A stretch of DNA of 64,000 nucleotides from Siphonodentalium dalli (GCA_032622095.1 CP136064.1:263917863-263981862); one strand, 5' to 3'. Counted from the first letter of the stretch, positions 32,933-46,026 are shown. Numbers and translations: made by a program. The notes: generated from the sequence alone by a model not told the origin.

Positions 32933-34437
32933 TTCTTCGTAGTTCTATGTTTACTGGTAACAGTTGGGCGGTCAACAACAGTTTACTGCCGAAATGTTAC
33001 CCTCGAGGGTAACAAGTGATTTGCGGCCCGCCATGTGACGCAACCTCAGACAATCATAAGAGAAGAAAATGGGATGAAGATAACAATGTGATTTGTTGCC
33101 AGGCACGTAACAGGACTTGGACCAACCAGAAGCCGGTAAAATAGGGAGGAGGGTAACAACCAACTATCCCCCAAAAATAATTAAATTCTGCAACAAAAGC
33201 AACACCTGTTTGACACAAAGATCCGATACCGATCAGCTGATCAGCTATCAAGTGATGACATCATTCGGCAAGCTACAGTGAAATAACAAAAAGCTACAGT
33301 GAAATAACAAAACCGTATTTCACTGTAACTTCTGGAGATGCATACGACGATTTTCCGTTATTTTATAGGCAAGCATATTATCAAGTAAATTATTTCTTGT
33401 TGAAATGGTGTGTATTCTGCTTTGAAGATGATAATGGCTATTTGTATAATACAAGAGGTCAATTCTCTCCGTGTGTCAGGCGACCAGGCCAGTCCAGTCC
33501 CCTACTACGGTTGGCTCAGTGCCGCGCAACGCTGCCACCACGTACACATAACTAGAGCAAATCACGAATTTGTTTTATTTAAGACATTTGACGGTTACAA
33601 TTCATTCTACATTATTTTGAGAAACCGAACTTCGATGATCATTTGAAAATTGGCTAGAGCAAGCCAGAATTAATTGTAAGTGACAAAACATTTAAATAGA
33701 ACATGTTAGATTTAATAACGAACATATGCAGTCCAGGGTTCTCCGCCAATTTAGCACATTGCTATTAAAAATGAATTTGCAACAAAACAAAGTCCGCTTT
33801 GGAATAAAAATTGACAACCAGCTTTTTTTTGCTTTTGGCTAAATATTTACAGAATGAATTGTAACTGACAAAACATTTAAATAAAAACATGTTAGATTTA
33901 ATTACGAAAATATACATGACGGCAGCGGTCAGATCAGCGTGGCGAAGGGACCGAGCTCTGTATTGCAGCTTGCAGGCTACGTTCGGGCAATGATTGGGTG
34001 ATCATTCAAGGGGTTTGTGATTGGATTCTAATGGTTGTTGTTTTCTTCAGAGTTTCCGTCTCCATTGGCATGGCGACAGCAGGTTGGTGTCTTGTCGTTC
34101 TGTGTCGATGGCTCTCAGCATCTCACATTATGGAAGCATGACCACACATCAAACATTTGTCGAAACTTATCAGGGGGACTCTAACTACCCAACTTTTGTC
34201 ATACTTTTCAACAGTTAGAAGAACTTTCATGCCTGACACAACATTTGATGGAACTCTTACACCAATTATAGTTAGGAATGGTACCAATTGTTTGATTTTC
34301 CAACCAGTAATTAGTGAGGAACGTGTTATTAGACCAACAGTAACATATTTTTCGACTTTTTGTCAAAATTTCGGTCTGAAATGGACAATAATTGAAATTT
34401 TCCATCCTTATGGGGTTGCTAGGTTGGAAATTTAACA

Positions 34438-34580
34438 CTTTCAGTGCCAAGTCTGCTTTTGTATCAACCCATATTTCCTTGATCATTTTTCAAATGTATT
34501 GATTATAATAATGTGATACATTGATGGAAAGAGCTCTTAGAAATATGGGTTGATACAAAAATCGGACTTGGCACTGAAAG
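34438..34580. repeat. Foldback MITE
   Basis: CTTTCAGTGCCAAGTC and TGTATCAACCCATATTTC at the left are matched by their complements at the right, giving arms of about 40 bp around a 60-bp AT-rich loop. Confidence 0.7.
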
Positions 34581-34857
34581 GGCTATATAAGACAGTTGGA
34601 AAGCTTGAGGTACCATGCAGTTGGACAGTTCGAACGAAAGGGGTGCAGGGTGCAAATGGATTTTTTTTTTAATCTGGGAGTTTGGTCTGGTCCAAGAGGG
34701 TGGGGTGTAAATGGAATTTAAGGTTGCATCCCACCCTCTAGCTACGTCCACGAAACTTATTAAAATTATGTATCTCTTTCAGGGCATAACATAATAGTTA
34801 TGGATATGTCCCACCTGTCCGTAAAGTCTTCCACAAACTAATATCGATTTCATTTAG

Positions 34858-35050
34858 TATGTTATCATATAATAACGGCACAGTAAATTGGGATATTTTT
34901 ATGAACATAAATCTCACGGAAAGGTTCGGAGCATATCAAGAGGAGGAACTCTATCTTGTTATTAAGGCAGATTCAGCTGAGAGCTATCACCACGAATTAC
35001 GCTTGGCTGCATCAGAAATAAATCATTTTATTATCTTTATGAACAAATAA
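34858..35050 (+). CDS. Possible terminal exon of an unknown gene
   Basis: An acceptor-like CATTTAG precedes 34858. The frame reads MLSYNNGTVNWDIFMNINLT, ERFGAYQEEELYLVIKADSA, then ELRLAASEINHFIIF and TAA, with AATAAA overlapping the stop (35046-35051). Composition is protein-like, but no family is recognised and no convincing upstream exon with a matching donor was found. It lies on the opposite strand inside the first intron of the CUB-LDLa gene, so it could be chance. Confidence 0.25.
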
Positions 35051-37866
35051 ATATGCCCAAACTTCAGTTTCATCTGTATTTTATTGATAAGATAGCTATG
35101 TGTATTCTTGAAATAGGGTTTCATAAAAATTTATGCCGTTGAAATTGTGTCCGGATAAGATACACCGGCTTTAGCAGTTCAGAAATAGTTGTTCAATTGT
35201 GATTTTGTTGCCCCCTATCCATCTCCTGAATAAGGGAAACCAGTTATAGATAATCCCATGAATCTCTATACTCGGTCTACTGCCGTACATCATACTCCCC
35301 TTTCAAATCATGGGAACTTTTTGATGTTCTGACGTATTCTGCGCGGGAAATTTGAGCAAACTACGCAATTAATATATTTCTTTCTTAATACGTTTCTCTT
35401 AATAATCTATTCGGCAATATGTGGGGGCCGGAGCTCGAAATTTAATGAGTTTGGTGACTATGTAGTCGATATCGCAATAAACAGTGAATTGATTACCCGG
35501 GAGATAGTTCATGATTGTAGGCTCAACAAAGTCACCTCATTCATGCAATCTCGAGCACAGGCGACAGGCCTTCATCTACTGTTAAATAAAGTATTAAGTT
35601 CCCATCAGAACATCAAAGCGTTGAGAAAGAGGGAACAAAATATGTAGATTTTAGGTTAATATGCTAATTTTCATTGATATTATGTATTGATAGTATTAAT
35701 AACTTTAACATATCAAGAGGTTGTGACATAATTCACCAAAAGTTGTATTGGACTAAAAAGCATTAAACTAATTTTGTGCTATATGAAAGCTACAACAAGA
35801 CTTCTCGGTCCACAACAGCTTGTGATGTCAGTTGGTTTGCAGCTGGTTTGGTCAGAGTCACACCCGTTGCTCTTCTACGTGTATAACGGACTTTCATTCA
35901 AAAGACGTACTGCATGCACACTTGAAGCACGGGCATTTACATAAACTCCTGAGTGTGATTGTTGGTCTGACATGTCTGCAATTAATCTGTCTTCAAAATG
36001 GTATATCATTTACCGCCACCATCACCAAGCGCATTATCCCAACCGATATCCATATAGCTGTTGTTGACCGAGAAGTCTTGGTCTATATGAAAGCATGTTT
36101 GATGAATCGTTAAAGTGATGGGAAACACTGCGTTAGGGTGATCAAATAGAAATTGAGAATAATCTTGCTCAAAGTTTTTGTTTTACATATATGATATCCA
36201 AATTGGCAACACACATCGTCATTCTTATATATTCATTAATTGCAGTTATTCTCAAAGGTGAAATCGTTTTTGTTAGTTTATCGCAGAAAGTTGCGCCCCG
36301 AATCGAGAAGTAAATATTTACAATTGAGGGTAGTTCATACGATGATTTCTATGGAAAGGCACGTCGATTTGCTTGAAATTTTCGGCGATGTTACTAAAAT
36401 GCTACATTCCTCAAGTTGACTGAATAACCCGAACAAATCCATAATATGTCTTTAATATCGGTTAATCTAACATACGAACCCCGAGGTTCAACTTACAAAT
36501 ATAATTTCACATAAACATGTATAGGTTACAGTGTTGTGGTTAAGGAGGCGCCTCATTCTTGAATTTTCCAAAAATATCAATTTCAAACTATCAATCTGAC
36601 AACAACTGTTCACCCTCACAATATGATAGATATGTTCAAATTATGTAAAAAAAAAGTGGGTTTAAAAAAAACCCATATCGTTTGAGGTAAGTCGATAGAG
36701 AGTTTAACAGGAAGTGGTTTTTAAAACGCAATGCATTGTCTAGTCTATATAAATACAAGATATTCTATCTCTAAATGTATGCGCTCAGTCTACCATCCGA
36801 AATCGTGACTGTCTGTGAGAAAATAAATCAACATAAAACAACATAATATTATTCAACCACGTTTTCAATAATCTGGCAGACATAAAAACTCAATACTTAT
36901 TCATCTGTTCAGACATTATGTAGTTTTAAGTTGATTTTTCCTAAAATGAAAATAGTTCTGAAAAGTTGCCAAAAAAAAATAAAAAAATAAATATGCAATG
37001 AAAAATGTTTGATTTATTTTCACGTAGTCATGATTTCAGATGGTAGACTAAGCACCTACCCTAGTTGGGTACATAGTCTAGATAACTAAATGTGTTTCTT
37101 GCAAATATTTCCTGTCGAAGTCTCTATCGACCTAGTGGGTTTGTTTCAAACCACTTTTTTATTTGAATTTCTCTTATTCGTCTTCATACTGAACAACCTA
37201 AGATATTATAAATGCACACCATCCAACTGTCATATTTGTTCAGGTCATTCTTATAAAAGTCGATCAGAGGGGTGATTATATATTGTTTAATATCTTATCC
37301 CAACCACAGGGGACACACATGCAGGATAACCATATTAAATCTAGATATATTAAGATTGATATTATAATTAAACTAGGGTTAATATATTAATCCTCGATTC
37401 ATTTTGTTGATTATATAACGGAGATATTGAATGTACAGAATTTAATTATTTGAACGACTAAAGTTAATCCACTTATGGTTTTGTAAATTAATCTCCGGTA
37501 TTTAGTCACGTTGTATATAGAGTTACATCCCTTCCGGATTAGCGTGGATGTGCGCGTTTTTATATACAATCGCACACACGTGTCCCCGGGTGTCCAATTA
37601 CAATATCAATTAATATTTAATCTAGGCCGGATTAGATATATTGTTTTATATCTGACGCGATGCGAATCAGGTGTATTTTTTATAATGACTGGAGAGTTTC
37701 CATATTATACACAGATTTCAAGGGGCATAATTTTAATTATTTAGTTGCCAACTTTAAATCATAGTATTTTTTGTTTTGTTTTTGCGCGGATGATTATCGA
37801 CCCTCGATCTGAGGGTTATTCTTCAAGTAATAGGTTATATACTGCTTATTATTATAGTAAACTTAC

Positions 37867-37933
37867 ATGTGTTGGTTCCCAAAACGCACACGACCAGTGA
37901 CAAAAACACTAACAATCCAGTCATTTCACCCAT
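37867..37933 (-). CDS. CUB-LDLa gene (copy A): first exon, signal peptide
   Basis: On the minus strand ATG at 37933 opens MGEMTGLLVFLSLVVCVLG TNT, a classic signal peptide with a hydrophobic core and small residues before the predicted cleavage. It stops one base into a codon at a consensus donor (T|GTAAGT). That phase (1) is exactly what the CUB exon at 31244 requires, and T+AT gives Tyr at the join. No other exon in between is needed. The link across a 6.6-kb intron rests on phase, orientation and domain logic, not on a transcript. Copy B has no visible equivalent within the window. Confidence 0.6.
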
Positions 37934-38197
37934 ATTCGCGTTGTTGTTTATAACATATAAGGACAGTGTATGTTTTCTATTTTAGTGCTGTTATCAGAAG
38001 GCCGCGATAAAGTATGACGAGTGAGGGCACAACCGTATCACCGTGAACAAACAAAAATCAATGCCATTCTCCAAGTGCAAATAATATGCGAGAACAGGAT
38101 ATTAGGATAGTGATGTCGATTTGAATCATTGAGAGGTAGATTATTTAATTATACAATATGCGCAAACATGTGTTAACAATTATAGAGGAGCGGTATT
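37934..38197. other. 5' flank of the CUB-LDLa gene
   Basis: AT-rich sequence ahead of the start codon at 37933 (minus strand). A TATAAA lies close to the ATG, too near to be a confident TATA box. The promoter must lie here or within the transposon beyond 38198, but I cannot define it. Confidence 0.3.
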
Positions 38198-40977
38198 GGC
38201 TGCGGACACACGCACCACAGTAGCGATGGCAGAGCAGGGTTCAATACTATGAAGTGTTTTCTTTGTAATAATCTACAATTGTTTGTAAGAAATAACAATT
38301 TATCATTCCGCTCATACTATGAACCTACTATTACAAACATAAATCACAAATAATACGTGTTCTTTGTATTAACAAACATCTCCTAATCACAAAGAATGTT
38401 CGAGTACTATGAAAGTTAATTGATAGTTATAACGTTAAGGAGCGTGATTAGAAGGTCTTCATATTGTGTGTCCAACATAATAGTTCAATGTTCGCACCCT
38501 TAACCCGGATAATATACCCATCTACGATACACAGTGACGTGGCGACAAGGGGTCGATCCACCCCCTTGTGAAAATGTTTTGTCAGCTGGAAATCTCAAGT
38601 ACAACCAATAGGGACGTCGCGACAAGGGGTTGGGTTATATTTCTCGCCCCCAAACATTTTATCAACATGTTCAACAGTTTTAAATTTGATACCCGAAACA
38701 ACATCAATTGGAAATGTTACAACAACAATAGGTTGAACTTGTTCTCTTATTTTGTTTTTCGAACAATTTATTAGAGAGTGTGTGTTTGTGTTAGGCAACA
38801 TCTGCATATTTACCTCCTTTGATCACAAGTTTGTATTGAAATGGCCTATATTTAGAATTGTCAAACCTTAGGGGGTGTCAGCTTGGATGTGAGGTAGCAG
38901 TAGGTGTTCATTGTAACTACTAAAATTACCCAATTTATTGAAAGTTACAACGTTAAGCAACTTGTCTAGAAGGTCTATATAGGGTGTCAAACATAAATTG
39001 TTGATGTCCACACCCTTAAACCGGATCATATAACCATCTCTGATTCGCAGGGACGTAGCGCCCCACCCCCCCCTTATGAAAATGTTTTTATCAATGAAAA
39101 CCTCATAAAAAGGAACATATGGTTATAGTATGTTAGTCATATTGACTAACTTTTGTTATCAGCGTAGAAAAATACTCGCCTCTTGATATACGATTCCATC
39201 GATATGTTGAATTTATAGGCAATTTTGTTTATTCAAAGGTTGCATATTGAAATTATTGGATGGATGCCCCATCACCAAACAGATCCCACATAGCCACGTC
39301 CCTATCTCGATATATTATAAGATACCGGATCAGTTTGAAAATATAAAATGACCACCCCTCCTATAACCGAGAGCCTTAGCACGTCCCTGCTTCGATACTG
39401 TGATGGACATCCCCTGATAAAATGGAGCCACGTTACTGCCTCGATGTGTTATAATAAGAGTAGCGGATCAGTTTGAAATCATATGATGGGCACAATATAT
39501 ATGTTATGCCATCAAAATAATATTTTGTTTTCACAAACTGAATGATTGTAATTTGTGAAAACAATGATGCGGAATTGGTTGTAGTACTCGATATTACACT
39601 GACTTGTACTTACATACACACTCTACAAACGAACAGTTATTAGTTAACTTAGTGTAGACAAGTGGTCATAGACTTAACAATCTGTGTACCGATTGGATAG
39701 TCTGATAAGCTATCAAACACTCAACTTATGATTGGTTAATTCTTTTGTAACTTTGGCTTACCGTGATTCAATATGTTGTGAATCACTCACAGGTGACGGT
39801 TTACCTGTAAGTAATCTACAATCATCAACAGTTTATCTTTGTGAAATTGGTGAGATTTTGTTAGCTCATCGTTTCATAGTACCGGCGATATCATTAATCA
39901 CAAAATAATAGCACGCATTGTAACTTTCCCATAGAAATTGTTGTCAGTTATTTTAGCTCTATACATGTCCGTCTAATTTGAACTAGATATTCAGATAACA
40001 CTGATAACGGGTGAATGGGAGCAGAGTGGTGAGTTAGTTTTTTCTACGTTTTAGGGGTTTCACCCCTCGCCCAGTGTAAGGTGTATATTCATAATCTAGT
40101 GTAAAAATAATACAGCTAAATTGTCCCTGTAATATGAAACCACTGTGATAGTTAACACAAATTTGTAATTACAAATTAATAAATACTATTTGTATTTACA
40201 GGTACAAAATTGATCATAGTATTGACCCCAGGTGTGACAATTTATTATGGTGGAGTTTGGTGACCATTGGTAGCAAGCCATGCCGCCCTCTGCAAATTCG
40301 CACAATGAGTCTACCAAGCTCTGCCAGCGACGGTCGATCTCTCAAGGATGTATCTAGCTGAATGTCTTGTCGCTGTTGATCTTTACTCAACACGCAGTGT
40401 TATATTTTGCTTGCTAACACACAAGTCCACTTGCTAACTTGATGAAGAACCCATTTCTGTCAACAGCCATGATTGTTCTTACTAAGAACAAAACTCCCTT
40501 GTAATTTCTCAGCAAATGTAAGTGCGTCAAACCTTGTGCGTAGAACTAAACGTCGCAAAATTAAAAACGCAATTGGGAACTGTGTTAATACGCAATTTGG
40601 GAACTGTCTTAATACTCATGAAATTAATAAAAGTAGATAAACATGCATGCATTGAGATCATATACAAACGTACAATATGCATGATATGTGAGTCAGTGAG
40701 GAATTGCCACCAGGCCACGGTCAAACACAATTCTGGACGATCGATCGTGCAATTATATATACCATAGCGAATACAATTTAGCAAAACGCAGTGAGTAGAG
40801 ATCAACCTTGATAAAACGCAATGGTTTAATTGGTCCAGTCGACTCATTGTGCGGGAACTCAGCGGGTTACGTGGCTGGCTATGGCATATTACTTATGACG
40901 ACCAATTGTTACCAAACTCCACCATAATAAATTGTCATACCTACTATGCTACTGTGGTATGTGCGTCCGCAGTCTTT
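38198..40977. mobile_element. 2.8-kb TIR element
   Basis: Inverted ends of about 30 bp (GGCTGCGGACACACGCACCA, CAGTAGC, and the complement at 40946-40977). A second inverted pair lies inside the right part: AATTTATTATGGTGGAGTTT (40240s) against its complement near 40910-40935. Two direct repeats of about 170 bp (38430-38600 and 38940-39110) share ACCCTTAA(C/A)CCGGAT and TGAAAATGTTTT. No transposase is visible. ATAGTACTCGA-like motifs recur. Class unknown. Confidence 0.5.
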
Positions 40978-41180
40978 GGCCCCAGCGTGCTTGAAAAACT
41001 TATATTTGGCTGACTTTATGTGCTGCATGTGCTAGTCTCAATAATAAATAATAAATAAGAATACACTCAGCTTGTTGATGGGAATAAATCATCAAAAAGC
41101 TATATACATGTAAGAAATGGATGTAGTGGATGTGTGTTATGTCAGGGTTAATGGACGAGCTACTGGACATTCGTAAACTA

Positions 41181-42804
41181 CTTGACTTGAAACATATTTT
41201 ATTTGCATAATATACAAAAGGGATTGGGGCACAAGTTTTTACAACTTATGAAGCCCCTCTCCCGATACAATAATAACATATATGTAATCAAGATGACGGT
41301 ATAAACGTATTTACATGACGATCAGTTTTGAGATACAATGTATATAATTTGTATTGCCTTCCAGAGGTTGTGGATATTTTTGTGTTTAAAAAATGTGGCT
41401 ATACATTATGAATATTTGGCACGATAAACGAGTGCTAATATAATATATTGGTGTATGTCCGGAGGTTAGAAAAAAATAAATGTAGACAGTCATGTACTCG
41501 GTTTTGGTTGTTTATAGCGCGCTGGAAGACAGTACTGACAATTAATAAGAACGTGCATGTTTGTGGGGGAGGTTGGTCCATTTGTGAGATAACTGCCACC
41601 TAAATTATTTCGGAAGCACCTTTAAGTGTATTCTAAAGTAATATACATATGTATATATGTGTACATACATACACATATACACACATACACACATATGTAC
41701 ACATACATATACACATACATGTAATGTATAATATTTTAGGGGTCGAAACGCTTAGTCGCCGCAATATGTTGCTGTGTGATGTGTAAAATAGTCTCCTATT
41801 TTTTGGGACGAGATATGAGGTACTACACACATGAGTTCTGCAATGTTGCTTATTATGAGATGTTCACGGGTTAGTTTCTCAGAAAACTCTGAGCGCTCTC
41901 TTTGGTACAATGGGCACATGGAGAAATAATGATATGCGCTGAGCTGTCAGCGATAGAGTTGTTGAACATATCAGATCGGAGTTCACTACACAAATTACGT
42001 AGGCGACAATGAAAAATGTTGTATTTTCGGAGTCCAACGTAGAAATGTTGAGGGGGACTGGGCGTGGGATCTATATGTTGCAAGTTGTTTTAAAGGTAGA
42101 AAATTGATCAGCGTTAGTGATTAATTTGGGAAGTTTATTCCATTCCATGACCATCTTTGGGAAAAATGACTGTTTGAAGTGTTCAGTATTGCAGTAATAT
42201 GAATAAAATTTACTGGGGCGATAGATATGATGGTGGATAGATATGATGGTGCTAAATTGTTGACTATTTTATAGAGTGCCTGCAATTTATGTATTTGGCG
42301 TCTTTTATTGAGTGAAGGCCATCCAACTTCCTGCAATACCGTGTTGTCCGAAGCAGAACGGGTGATACCGCTGACTATCCGGCCTGCATCGATATGAAGC
42401 CGGTCAAGTAAAATGTATGTTTTGTAAATAATTTCGATGGTTTTCCTGTTTAGTTGATATTTGATCCGAAGGAGTTGAGATAGGCGCGAGTCAATCTTTT
42501 TGACAGAGCCTTCAATGTGGGCGTTCCATTTGAGATTTGATTGGAGTCCCAGACCTAAATGTTTATGCTTGTCCACAAAGTCGATTGAATTTCCCACGAA
42601 ATTGAGGTTCGGATTCTCTGTAGATGGAGCAACTAATGAGAAGGACATTCCAACTGTTTTAATTGGATTAAAGCTGACCAGCCAGTTTTGGACCACGGTG
42701 TAATTTTGTCTAAGTCGCTGTTCATAGTATGTTCAAGTATATTAAGATCAAAGTGGCTGTTCGTGAGGCAAGTGTCATCAGCGTACATTCTCGTTACCGA
42801 TTCA
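41181..42804 (-). mobile_element. 5'-truncated LINE copy
   Basis: A 12-bp duplication ATTCGTAAACTA flanks it (41169-41180 and 42805-42816). On the minus strand it starts just before the RT catalytic box (RMYADDTCLTNSH), continues HKHLGLGLQSNLKWNAH, RIKYQLNRKTIEIIYKTYIL and RIVSGITRSASDN, then a C-terminal RKYNIFHCRLRNLCSEL stretch, and ends in a 3' UTR with a stem-loop (41220-41263) and an AAATAAAATATG tail. There is a frame change near 42690 and a loss of about 20 codons between TYIL and LDRLH. It belongs to the same group as the LINE at 16562-20893. Confidence 0.9.
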
Positions 42805-42816
42805 ATTCGTAAACTA

Positions 42817-44335
42817 GATGGTCGAGGGCGTAGCGTGCAGTATAGCGAGTTCATTAACCAACTTAAAATACAGTTTTATAATATACAAGGAGAAATTACA
42901 TTGATACAGATGAAAAATTCCGATAAATATCGATAAATAAGACGTTTACGAATGTTTTTCTGGGGAAAATAGTCCTTGAAAGACAGCAAAACCACACCAT
43001 TGGCACGGCTCGTGTGAGTGGAAATTGCAAGTGAATTTTGTCGCGGTAACAATTGTCCAGGCATATACATATGTCCATGGCCCTATAATATAGCAAACAA
43101 TGTTTGTAATATCAGCGTTAATTTGTGATATACTAATTTGTAATACATATTTTGTGTTATATAGTATTCGACTGAATATATATCAGTATATTTCTTTCAT
43201 TGTAGTTTGAAACTCAATTTATACCCATAACTCTTTTTGTGCAGAATATATTGATACACAAAGACGTATATGCTCTTTTTGGTGAACCATCTATATGCCG
43301 GGATTCACTTGACCTGAAAATCTGGTTGAGAAATTGGGGGGGGGCTGAAAGTTTCATCTTCTCATGTTTCATAGTACTCGAACGCTACAGTTTGTAATAA
43401 TTATGTAAGAACTCGCATTGGGGATTGATAAAGTACTGTCTATGCTAGTTCTTTTGAGTACGGCAATAATACACATTTTGTAAAAGTTCAGTTCAGTTTG
43501 TGTGGTCGCTCACCAGACTGCAAAGACTGACAAGACTGGGACTCTGGATACCACAACAGTCAGAACTTTTCATAATCACTTTAAAAGAAGTAGATCTAAA
43601 CAGGATATGTGGCCAAATTACCAACTGTACACTACTGATTACATATGCATAGGCTACATTATTTGATGTTTACGCCGTGATCACGACGTTTGTCCGTGCG
43701 GTAATGGTGAGTGGGATTAGCTGGGTAGTGGATACATGTTATTTGCAATGCGGTACCGGAATCTCATTTGTTTACACATTGTCAGTGGTATACGCTCAAT
43801 GGAGTTGAAATGAGATAGCCATGAAGCGGCCTAGAATAGGATTATAGATGTACAGTTGTCGGATTGAGGCTTAAAACGTATAGATAAACGATCTTTGTGC
43901 GGGGCTACACATATACGCGGTGAATCGGTAGTGGGTGGCATTTCGTGCTGAAACAACAACAGTTACTGATAATTTCAGGCTAATTTGCAGTAAGAATCAG
44001 TGGACCTAAATATTCCCCATGAAGATATGTAACATATATGGACCACATAGATTTGTTTTGTGTTCAAGAAGATTGCGGTCACCTTGTGGTCTGAACAATA
44101 TAATTTAGCCAATATATAGTGCGCTGAGAATTGCATATGGAAACTATTTGACGAATGTTCCATGAGCGAATTCTTAGGAAAAAAATCGGGGTCCACTGAT
44201 CCTTAGCTTACCAATGTTGTAGTGCGTGTTGGTTTTAAACCAAACATCATATTTTACCTAAATTCAGCCGCTTAGTTAAGTATAAATGGAAGGTACCGAG
44301 AATTAGGTGTAGTTTAAGTAGATGGTGCGATTTAT
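42817..44335. other. No gene recognised
   Basis: AT-rich sequence with no long frame, splice-consistent exon or repeat identified apart from a run of nine G near 43337-43345. Confidence 0.35.
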
Positions 44336-44598
44336 AAATCGATGTTGGATTCACCTGAGACCTGGACGAGGAGGAGTCTGTCCACATTGTAAATCGATGT
44401 TGGATGTCCCCGGAGACCTGGACGAGGAGGAGTCTGTCCACATTGGAATTTCCATATGAACGCCCATCCGTGAAACAGATTGAAAATACCAAATCCGATA
44501 AAGCCATCGAATCTCCACCATACAGAGACGGGGTAAGCTGACAACCATTGAATCCCCACCATACAGAGGCGGGGTAAGCTGACAGCCATAGGCATGTG
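44336..44598. repeat. Two short tandem duplications
   Basis: A 55-bp unit (GATGTTGGAT...CTGGACGAGGAGGAGTCTG) is present twice from 44341. Then a 41-bp unit (TACAGAGACGGGGTAAGCTG) is present twice, from about 44514 to 44595. Open frames on the minus strand run through both but resemble no family. Confidence 0.6.
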
Positions 44599-46026
44599 CA
44601 CTGTTAGAAATTACCGTCGGTTCGACGGTTTCGGGCCGTCGTAATCAACGGTCCCATACCGTTTCATCAGTTTGACGGTCCCATACCGTTATTTTATTTG
44701 CCCATGAAAATTATCTAAATTAAATAGTTTCGTGATTCAAAGTCATGTCGTTCAAGTTCAATAGTATATTTATCGGCGACCATATTATATACGGCAATTA
44801 CTTCATACAGTATGACTGAATCTTACTCTGCTGATATTTAATATATTTAATATATATTATTTATCCGGCACTCATTATGCGTTATTATGTGTATGAATTA
44901 TCATGAGTACGGTACGTTATTCTCATTCCGGGGTTAAATTACCGCTTTAGCACAGCTCATTTCTTCGCCATTTTTTCTTTGGCAATGCATATTTGATCGT
45001 AAACTATTGTTTTTGGGAAATTATTACCTTTTTCGATTGTGGACAGTTGTTAAGACGGTCTGATTTCGGTTCCTTTGATAACAGGACAAGTTTCAATTCT
45101 TCTAAATTCGGATTAATGGCTTTGAGGACCCAATTTTTCAAAAATTAGATAGAGTCCAAATACAGGATTCTGTTCATGTATGTTAGTAATCACAGAAACC
45201 ATGCCCATTGATGCAACGTTTTATGACATGAGTACACTTCATGGTGGATTATGTTAGAAATACAAAATGTGAACTTTATTGTGATTTAAAAATAAAATTT
45301 ACAGGCAATGGTCCAAGAAAAACAAAGTCCATATCTAAGAATCAAATATGGGAATATGTACTGAACACTGTGATGAATGATGTACTCCAAAAGATTATTA
45401 TATTTCTTGAGCGTTTTTTGAAAAAATTACTCTGAACCGGTTGTTGACAAATTATATTATTAACTTTACAATATGGTTGACTGAGACCCAACAGTTTATG
45501 GGTCATATTTGCATGGCTTATGTCCAGTCCAGTGTGAATGACTTTTACCAGTGTCAACTTCCACATGAGTGATTATCCTATGATTGAGTGGTGACCTACT
45601 TAATAGAAATAGTGTGGTGGTCTGGTAGGGTTTGATTGGGGATTAGCATTCTATTGTCAACAGAGTCCACAGCGGTTACAATGGCCAGCTGCTAACACAT
45701 GCCTGCTGTCATCCACACAGCCAATGTTTAAGCAAGCATATATCATTTGTCAAAAACTGGTTCAAAGTAATTTTTTCAAAGAACACTCAAGAAATATAAT
45801 ATGTTTTTGTAGTACATCATTCATCACAGTGTTCAGTACATATTTCCATATTTGATTCTTAGATATGGACTTTGTTTTTCTTGGACCATTGCCTGTAAAT
45901 TTCACATAATTTTATTATTATACCGTGGAACATGCTACGGCCTGACCGTATGTTTAACGGTCAAATGTTGACAGCGATGTTGCGCGGTTTCAGACCGTTA
46001 AAGCGACGGTATTTTTTCTAACAGTG
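44599..46026. mobile_element. TIR transposon of 1.4 kb with internal inverted repeat
   Basis: Ends are CACTGTTAGAAATTACCGTC and GACGGTATTTTTTCTAACAG TG. Near both ends, ACGGT/ACCGT motifs recur many times. Inside, 45300-45445 is repeated inverted at 45745-45900 (GGTCCAAGAAAAACAAAGTC and complement), leaving a loop of about 300 bp. No transposase can be read; the frame at 45241-45435 is part of one arm. No target duplication was clear. Class undetermined. Confidence 0.65.

Larger units (their letters stand above)
31245..37866 (-). other. First intron of the CUB-LDLa gene
   Basis: About 6.6 kb between the signal-peptide exon and the first CUB exon. It holds three foldback elements (31818-31941, 32736-32932, 34438-34580) and a stretch at 34200-34435 with the TTGGAAA/CAACC-rich repeat that also occurs in the introns of both duplicated copies. 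The segment 35100-37866 shows no repeat or gene I recognise. Confidence 0.45.

Noticed and set aside
33410-33646. Plus-strand frame of 78 codons (PYYGWLSAAQRCHHVHIT)
   Set aside because: No recognisable family, no splice or poly(A) context, not duplicated elsewhere.
34021-34218. Upstream exon for the candidate at 34858
   Set aside because: An acceptor-like site is present, but there is no in-frame donor before the stop, and the following sequence is a TTGGAAA-rich repeat shared with other introns.
41640-41722. ACATACAC/TGTATG-rich tract as a CRISPR-like or regulatory array
   Set aside because: A simple dinucleotide-type microsatellite inside a LINE 3' region; no spacers or repeats of fixed length.
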